A stretch of 64,000 nucleotides of DNA, taken from NCBI GenBank assembly GCA_946183415.1, contig CAMHAM010000016.1, forward strand, positions 1-64,000, read 5' to 3'. The notes below the pieces were generated by a model. The model saw only the letters and a list, made by a program, of their open reading frames with translations. It ran no database searches and was not told the origin of the DNA. Made by a program: the position numbers and the translations under genes. The number at the start of each line of letters is the position of its first letter. The first letter of the stretch is position 1. Shown here in pieces: positions 60,422 to 64,000 of this stretch. The DNA comes from an uncultured Prevotella sp. (GTDB lineage Bacteria > Bacteroidota > Bacteroidia > Bacteroidales > Bacteroidaceae).

Positions 60422-60739
60422 TTAAACTCTGTTGATCAGGTCCCGTACTTCCAGTGTGGACATGGCATCTTTCAAGTCACGGTGCATCGCCACGTTCACC
60501 AGTCGGAACCCGAGATCCTTCTTCACCGAGTTGTAGAACTTGATGCGAGTCGCACTCTCCTTCAGCCAGCCGTTCTCCAGTTGGCGGATGATACGATCCC
60601 TCTTCTTCCGACTTAGGCGATTATACGCACGGAACACGATCTTGCCAGTCAGTTTACACCTATGCAGAGACCCCTCCACATACCTACCATTCTCCAAGTT
60701 CTCCAGCGCCTCCGCTGGAATTTCAATGTACTTCTTCAT
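60422..60739 (-). CDS. Small basic protein of the mobile module, unknown
   Basis: The 105-residue protein is basic: MKKYIEIPAEALENLENGRY, TGKIVFRAYNRLSRKKRDRI, LENGWLKESATRIKFYNSVK and a C-terminal HRDLKDAMSTLEVRDLIN. The fold is likely helical with a strand pair at the N-terminus. Unrecognised; may bind DNA. Bordered on both sides by TTATGTTCTT-type arrays. Confidence 0.6.
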   Translation of the reverse strand: MKKYIEIPAEALENLENGRYVEGSLHRCKLTGKIVFRAYNRLSRKKRDRIIRQLENGWLKESATRIKFYNSVKKDLGFRLVNVAMHRDLKDAMSTLEVRDLINRV

Positions 60740-60800
60740 TATTTTATAATGTTATTCTGTTACTATGTCTTCTGTTCTTCTGTCCTTATTATCTAAAACA
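60740..60800. repeat. CTGTTACTNTGTCTTCTGTTCTT-class spacer array
   Basis: TTATTCTGTTACTATGTC, TTCTGTTCTTCTGTCCTTAT and TTAATCTGTTATTTTGTC fill the 61-base gap. Confidence 0.55.
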
Positions 60801-61361
60801 TTAATCTGTTATTTTGTCTTTGATCTTCTGGAACAATCCGTACTTTACCACCATCTGAACCATCATCGAGTGAGCGGGCAGTGTGATGGCATCCTCGTCG
60901 ATCTTCTTGCAGATGACGTCAAAATGCGTCTTCTCCACCTCATCCCGAGAGCTATACTCCTTGCCAAAGAGGATATAATTGAGCACCCCAAGCATCAACC
61001 GCAGCTGACCCTCCATCTGGTGGAACTGGAGCATCTTCTTCAGTTTCATCTGATTCCGCTTCGTCAGCCACTTAAACAGGAACTCACGGATCATGTCCAC
61101 GCAGCCATCTGCAACGTCCTTATGATACGCCTGTAACTGTAAAGAAGAGTGCAGCAGGTCGCGGGTCTCGCCCAGACGCTTTACCATCTCCCTGAGCGTG
61201 TCCTTGGTCTCTTCCAGCTCCTTACACTTCTCCTGGATCTCATATTCCTGATTGCGGATGGTCAGCCTCATGGCATCTCTCTCAGCCTTCATACAAGCCA
61301 GCTTTTCAACTTCAATCTTGGTCATTTCTACCTCTTTCTTTTCTTTCTTTTTCTCAGCCAT
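60801..61361 (-). CDS. Coiled-coil protein of the mobile module, unknown
   Basis: The 186-residue protein starts with a Lys/Glu stretch (AEKKKEKKEVEMTKIEVEKL) and a coiled coil to about residue 75 (MRLTIRNQEYEIQEKCKELE), then a helical C-terminal half (VDMIREFLFKWLTKRNQMKL, LRLMLGVLNYILFGKEY). No family recognised. It lies in the chain of small minus-strand genes, with a TAAACTATAAA-type array of about 60 bases upstream. Confidence 0.65.
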   Translation of the reverse strand: MAEKKKEKKEVEMTKIEVEKLACMKAERDAMRLTIRNQEYEIQEKCKELEETKDTLREMVKRLGETRDLLHSSLQLQAYHKDVADGCVDMIREFLFKWLTKRNQMKLKKMLQFHQMEGQLRLMLGVLNYILFGKEYSSRDEVEKTHFDVICKKIDEDAITLPAHSMMVQMVVKYGLFQKIKDKITD

Positions 61362-61421
61362 AACTATAAACTTAAAACTATAAATTGTAAACTGTAAACC
61401 GTAAACTATAAACTGTAAACC
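61362..61421 (-). repeat. TAAACTNT-class spacer array, longest copy
   Basis: Eight imperfect units (CTATAAACTTAAAACTATAA, ATTGTAAACTGTAAACCG, TAAACTATAAACTGTAAACC) fill the gap between two genes and stop at the stop codon of the next gene. Confidence 0.7.
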
Positions 61422-61736
61422 CTAAACTCCATGCTCAGCAGCAATCCACCCATAGCATTGTGTCAGTACATAATCCACATCAGGACTCCCTGTGAAGTGA
61501 GCTTCGTGCAGACAGGCAAATTTCTCCAAGTTCTCTGCCATCTCTATCTGCATATCCTCATGAAAGCCCAGCAGTTGTTCTTCCAGCATATCACGGAGCA
61601 ATAGACTCACCTCTGGTGCCACTCTGTCCATGATCTCCCCCACCTCAGTTTTCAATCCGTAATCAGGCATCAAGTCCTGAACAGAAAGAAACACATCCAG
61701 TGAAATCTTCTTAATTACTTTTTTCTTTGTTTGCAT
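61422..61736 (-). CDS. Small protein of the mobile module, unknown
   Basis: The 104-residue protein reads MQTKKKVIKKISLDVFLSVQ, a helical middle (RVAPEVSLLLRDMLEEQLLG, MQIEMAENLEKFACLHEAHF) and ends YVLTQCYGWIAAEHGV. Not recognised. It has its own -7 box (61830-61837), so it may head the 61736-to-56450 transcript. Confidence 0.6.
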   Translation of the reverse strand: MQTKKKVIKKISLDVFLSVQDLMPDYGLKTEVGEIMDRVAPEVSLLLRDMLEEQLLGFHEDMQIEMAENLEKFACLHEAHFTGSPDVDYVLTQCYGWIAAEHGV

Positions 61737-61829
61737 TTTACCTTTATTCTTAAATTGTTATTAATGTTGTTCGTGACGCTGCAGCTTTCACTACTTTTGC
61801 AATCATGAATTTAATTCTGAATTGCGCTG

Positions 61830-61837
61830 CAAAGGTA
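61830..61837 (-). promoter_or_regulatory. -7 promoter box for the 61736 gene
   Basis: Minus strand TACCTTTG followed by CAGCG; a TGCGATTAT word overlaps the upstream side of the promoter at 61841-61849. Confidence 0.65.
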
Positions 61838-61840
61838 GAA

Positions 61841-61982
61841 TGCGATTATGCGACTGAAAAATAGGGGAAAATAATCGCAAGCCCTAAATCTTCGGAAACG
61901 CCGATAAATAAAGGGCTAAAAATTTTTTTCCAAAAAAAATGCGATTAGCTATTTACACAGCTAATCGCAAAAAATAATCGCA
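61841..61982. promoter_or_regulatory. Cluster of TGCGATTAT sites, candidate operators
   Basis: The word occurs forward at 61841-61849 and 61940-61947, and inverted (ATAATCGCA/TAATCGCA) at 61871-61879, 61962-61969 and 61974-61982. Two of the sites make up the arms of the terminator hairpin. The 268-base gap 61737-62004 holds these sites, the terminator and the -7 box, and no gene. Confidence 0.5.
61930..61968 (-). terminator. Intrinsic terminator of the 62911-62005 gene pair
   Basis: GCGATTAGCT (61941-61950) and AGCTAATCGC (61959-61968) form a 10-bp perfect stem with an eight-base loop; on minus it is followed by ATTTTTTTTGG. Confidence 0.85.
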
Positions 61983-62004
61983 AAACAGGGTTTTACGTGT
62001 TTCC

Positions 62005-62559
62005 CTACGTATTCTTCAGATAGTCTACAAGCCAGGGATAATAGGGTTGTTTCTTACCAAGACTCATATATCTACTAAAGGTACGCGTGTTATTAATAAT
62101 ATGCGCCACCAAGGCAATAGAGTCATAACTACCTTTAAGCACACCCGCATCCTTAAGGATCCCTATCAGATAGCCCTTCAAGGCTGCTCTTCTTCTGGCA
62201 GAACTCCATTCCCGCGCGATATGATCCTTCCACTTACTATCCATTAGAGCCTCCACGACGCCCTCACCCCATTTTCGGGTATAGACAGGTTTAGCACGGC
62301 AAATCTCAAACCATTCCATATCGAATAGACGTTTCAGGTGTAGTTGTGGTTGGAAATAGTTCAGTTCCTCTTCTACCTGCGGAAGCTGGGTGATGTCCGT
62401 AGCCATTTCCAACTGGTCATCTACCAGCTCCTCATGAGGCATTTTCTCTGCACTGATATGAACATGTTCATTATCGTGAATGTCAAACATAGGCCCGTGA
62501 AACGTAACGTCTCCTGTGAAAGTCACACCGAATGCGTGTCTTTTCTTATTGTTTTCCAT
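62005..62559 (-). CDS. Unknown mobile-module protein (DUF6043-like)
   Basis: The 184-residue protein starts ENNKKRHAFGVTFTGDVTFH with a strand-rich first 40 residues, then an acidic linker and a helical body: LKRLFDMEWFEICRAKPVYT, EALMDSKWKDHIAREWSSAR and YYPWLVDYLKNT. The layout resembles Bacteroidota mobile-element proteins called DUF6043, which have no known function. It starts four bases after the previous gene ends, and a strong terminator lies after it. Confidence 0.65.
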   Translation of the reverse strand: MENNKKRHAFGVTFTGDVTFHGPMFDIHDNEHVHISAEKMPHEELVDDQLEMATDITQLPQVEEELNYFQPQLHLKRLFDMEWFEICRAKPVYTRKWGEGVVEALMDSKWKDHIAREWSSARRRAALKGYLIGILKDAGVLKGSYDSIALVAHIINNTRTFSRYMSLGKKQPYYPWLVDYLKNT

Positions 62560-62563
62560 AGTT

Positions 62564-62911
62564 CTATAGTCTTACGTGCTTGTTTTTTGTTATTTTGTTC
62601 ATGGCCTCGAAATGATTGTCTTTCATAACGACTTTGCTTGCCATAATTAACTGTCGAGAAGTCACCAAACCAAATTTTCTCTTGATTTTGTTGATAGCAG
62701 CCGCGACGATTGGCGGGGCATCGATTCCATAGATCTTCTCCAAAAGGTCTACGTGGGGCTTGGCATCCTCCCATCTAACACATTCCATACAGATCTTGAC
62801 CACATTCTCGAGCTTAATTACAAGCTGTTCAGACTGCCGCAGGTTATTTCTTCTCTTCTTAACCTGCGGCTTCAGTTCTGACGGAGTGTCTTTTGTTTCA
62901 TTTTTCTTCAT
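62564..62911 (-). CDS. Small basic mobile-module protein, unknown
   Basis: The 115-residue protein begins with a Lys-rich stretch (MKKNETKDTPSELKPQVKKR), then helices (SEQLVIKLENVVKICMECVR, DLLEKIYGIDAPPIVAAAIN) and a basic end (KRKFGLVTSRQLIMASKVVM). Similar to DNA-binding or relaxase-accessory proteins only in charge. It is probably transcribed from the promoter at 63216-63223 through the structured RNA region. Confidence 0.6.
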   Translation of the reverse strand: MKKNETKDTPSELKPQVKKRRNNLRQSEQLVIKLENVVKICMECVRWEDAKPHVDLLEKIYGIDAPPIVAAAINKIKRKFGLVTSRQLIMASKVVMKDNHFEAMNKITKNKHVRL

Positions 62912-63032
62912 TTCTAAATTTTTTTATAGTTATTAATGTCTAACGGTTCATTTGGTAAATGGTGATCAATTCAGTTCATCTTTCATTTTTGCCGCGGAAT
63001 ATCTATAAAGGGAGGGCTTAAGTCAGAAATGC

Positions 63033-63209
63033 AAAAAGGATCTGGGCTTCCCACGGCCTCACCTACGCATAACGACCGCCGCCCTCGTTGTGAAAAATCA
63101 CACGATGCGGTAGTCGCAATTCTTACGTAGGTTAAAAGGGTTTATTCAACCCTGTGGGAATTTAGATCCTTTTTAAGAATGCGACGAAATACGCTATTTA
63201 GACGTATCC
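63033..63209 (-). ncRNA. Candidate structured RNA (leader or independent small RNA)
   Basis: Paired blocks nest: AAAAAGGATCT (63033-63043) with AGATCCTTTTT (63164-63174), TTCCCAC (63048-63054) with GTGGGAA (63154-63160), ACCTACG (63061-63067) with CGTAGGT (63126-63132), plus internal hairpins GGGTT/AACCC at 63138-63152 and TGTGA/TCACA around 63090-63101, and CGAC/GTCG at 63073-63116. The minus -7 box at 63216-63223 would start a transcript near 63209, giving about 176 bases to the T-run of the outer stem. The palindromic outer stem would also work on plus, so the strand is inferred from the promoter. It does not resemble tmRNA or SRP RNA; I cannot name a family. Confidence 0.55.
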
Positions 63210-63215
63210 GTGGTG

Positions 63216-63223
63216 CAAAGGTA
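63216..63223 (-). promoter_or_regulatory. -7 promoter box reading into the structured RNA
   Basis: Minus strand TACCTTTG followed by CACC. The -33 region is weak. Confidence 0.6.
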
Positions 63224-63316
63224 AGTAATTAAAGTTGAATAAACGAAAGAATCCATCTATTTTTTCATAGACACAAAATTTTCCATTAAACATTTGGCTG
63301 ATCAAAAAATAATCAC

Positions 63317-63324
63317 TACCTTTG
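63317..63324 (+). promoter_or_regulatory. -33/-7 promoter for the small plus-strand genes
   Basis: TACCTTTG followed by CCCAC with TTTG at 63293-63296 (20-base spacing). Confidence 0.65.
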
Positions 63325-63363
63325 CCCACAAATCTTTATTAATAACATTAAATCCGATTTACT

Positions 63364-63525
63364 ATGGACGAATTACAGATCATCTTAAATGAATGTATTG
63401 GCTTTAGACAGTCGTTAGATTCGTTAATGTCAGTTAAACATTTGTTTATTACTTGCGCATTAAACAAAAGTTTATTATCTTTGCGGTGTCAGAAGTGCTC
63501 TTTAATGTTTGTAACCAAAGCCTGA
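63364..63525 (+). CDS. Possible 53-residue protein
   Basis: ATG 63364 opens a 54-codon frame ending in TGA at 63523-63525. The peptide starts MDELQIILNECIGFRQSLDS and has a hydrophobic/Cys-containing second half. It lies 39 bases after a good -7 box. Its second half overlaps another promoter (63476-63483) for the next gene, so it may be a real short gene, a remnant, or an untranslated leader. Unrecognised. Confidence 0.35.
   Translation: MDELQIILNECIGFRQSLDSLMSVKHLFITCALNKSLLSLRCQKCSLMFVTKA
63476..63483 (+). promoter_or_regulatory. -33/-7 promoter for the 60-residue protein gene
   Basis: TATCTTTG followed by CGG, with TTG at 63453-63455; ATG 63530 is 46 bases downstream. Confidence 0.6.
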
Positions 63526-63529
63526 ACGT

Positions 63530-63712
63530 ATGGAACTGGAAGAAGGATTAGAGTTCTATCGCAAATGTCTGGAACATTGTGATATGGTGATAGCCAGTCT
63601 GTATGAGAGCGAAATACCAGAAGCTAGGAAACAGGCATTAATTGACAAGCAACTTGACACAAGGAACATGTTGAAAAAGAGAATTGAAATAATCGAAAAA
63701 CTGTTAAGGTAA
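63530..63712 (+). CDS. 60-residue helical protein, companion of DUF5053 gene
   Basis: Mostly helical: MELEEGLEFYRKCLEHCDMV, ASLYESEIPEARKQALIDKQ, a Leu-rich end (KKRIEIIEKLL). One base separates its stop from the ATG of the next gene, so the two are co-translated. Unrecognised; short coiled-coil proteins are often found next to DUF5053 genes in prophage-like islands. Confidence 0.6.
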   Translation: MELEEGLEFYRKCLEHCDMVIASLYESEIPEARKQALIDKQLDTRNMLKKRIEIIEKLLR

Positions 63713-63713
63713 T

Positions 63714-64000
63714 ATGGAAAAAGCAACGAACAATATTAGCGACCCGAAAGTAAGGGCATATTTCGATGATGTCACTGAAGGGAAAACGTCTGCAATAAAT
63801 TTGACCCCAGACGAATATGAGAAAGGTGTGCAGCAGTTTGACGAAGGCATGCGCAAGATTATTGCTGAAGCCGATGAGATGATCTTCCGCGCCAAGTTAG
63901 GAGATCTCCCAGAAGCCTTGTCGTTCAGCTATATAGCCCAAAAATACTTTGGAAAGTCTCGCGGATGGCTCATGCAGAAAGTAAATGGTAATAAGGTCAA
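63714..64000 (+). CDS. DUF5053 family protein (3' end outside window)
   Basis: Open from ATG 63714 to the window end (95 codons seen). The diagnostic block is LGDLPEALSFSYIAQKYFGK followed by SRGWLMQKVNG, a helix-turn-helix-like motif of DUF5053, common in Bacteroidota prophage and transposable-element regions. The upstream part (NLTPDEYEKGVQQFDEGMRK) is helical. It may be a DNA-binding regulator. Confidence 0.75.
   Translation, partial: MEKATNNISDPKVRAYFDDVTEGKTSAINLTPDEYEKGVQQFDEGMRKIIAEADEMIFRAKLGDLPEALSFSYIAQKYFGKSRGWLMQKVNGNKV

Larger units (their letters stand above)
62912..63363. other. 452-base intergenic region with a structured RNA candidate and divergent promoters
   Basis: No supported gene. 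It holds the structured element at 63033-63174, a minus -7 box at 63216-63223 and a plus -7 box at 63317-63324. The part 62912-63032 has no clear signal. Confidence 0.6.

Noticed and set aside
1..64000. tRNA, rRNA or insertion sequence with transposase
   Set aside because: No cloverleaf, rRNA segment or transposase-like frame was recognised by eye; a tRNAscan or profile search could still find one.

Overview
The window looks like a chromosomal segment of a Bacteroidota bacterium, most likely Prevotella or a close Prevotellaceae relative. The evidence is many promoters of the Bacteroidota type (-7 box TAnnTTTG, usually followed by C), almost no Shine-Dalgarno sites, and family content such as TonB receptor, DUF4292, DUF4294, type II glutaminyl cyclase, VirE/DUF3987 primase and DUF5053. 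No rRNA or tRNA gene was recognised. Species assignment is inference.

Layout. (1) 2-11503, plus strand: one tight operon. It encodes a very long Q/N/S/G-rich protein with two hydrophobic segments (its 5' end lies outside the window), a beta-strand/coiled-coil structural protein, a response regulator fused to a SpoIIE-type phosphatase, a membrane-anchored beta-propeller, a Reg_prop/Y_Y_Y sensor kinase whose phospho-acceptor His is replaced by Asp, and a TonB-dependent receptor. (2) 11619-19669: dxr and rseP, then on the minus strand a MATE transporter fused to an RsbW-like ATPase domain, sstT and a minimal ComEC, then an M20 hydrolase. (3) 19720-27846: minus-strand envelope operon dut-TPR-DUF4292-EnvC, with dgt, bcp and miaB divergent. 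(4) 27864-37262: ABC exporter, three tandem LtaS-family sulfatase-fold transferases and a subtilase with a T9SS-like tail, all overlapping or nearly so. (5) 37671-45178: divergent lipid A/glycan cluster (GT11, LpxL-like acyltransferase and two GT2 on minus; two GT87-like, GtrA and GT4 on plus). (6) 45182-56278: HHH/beta-barrel protein, very small membrane proteins, DUF4294 protein, glutaminyl cyclase, a C26-M19 peptidase fusion with its Lrp regulator, three FKBP isomerases and a sirtuin. (7) 56450-64000: a mobile-element-like accessory module with an M15 peptidase, a VirE/DUF3987 primase-helicase-like protein, several small unknown genes, a strongly structured RNA candidate and DUF5053-type genes at the right edge.

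Two repeat phenomena cut across the window. First, a GC-rich interspersed element of about 100 bp (core GGGGCCTGACCCCAG plus an imperfect AGTACAGTCGC/GCGACTTTACT palindrome) occurs in three intergenic gaps and, in a coding-compatible form, inside the DUF3987 gene, where it adds about 60 residues in frame. Second, arrays of degenerate 8-9-nt units (TAAACTNT, ACTTTTTT, GAGGAACG/CACTCCTC, TTATGTTCTT) sit directly before start codons and also run into coding sequence, building part of a signal peptide and Ser/Pro-rich linkers. These repeats, the structured RNA at 63033-63174, the prion-like protein with its partner-switching-like operon, and the duplicated promoter/operator at 47181/47762 are the items most worth following up.
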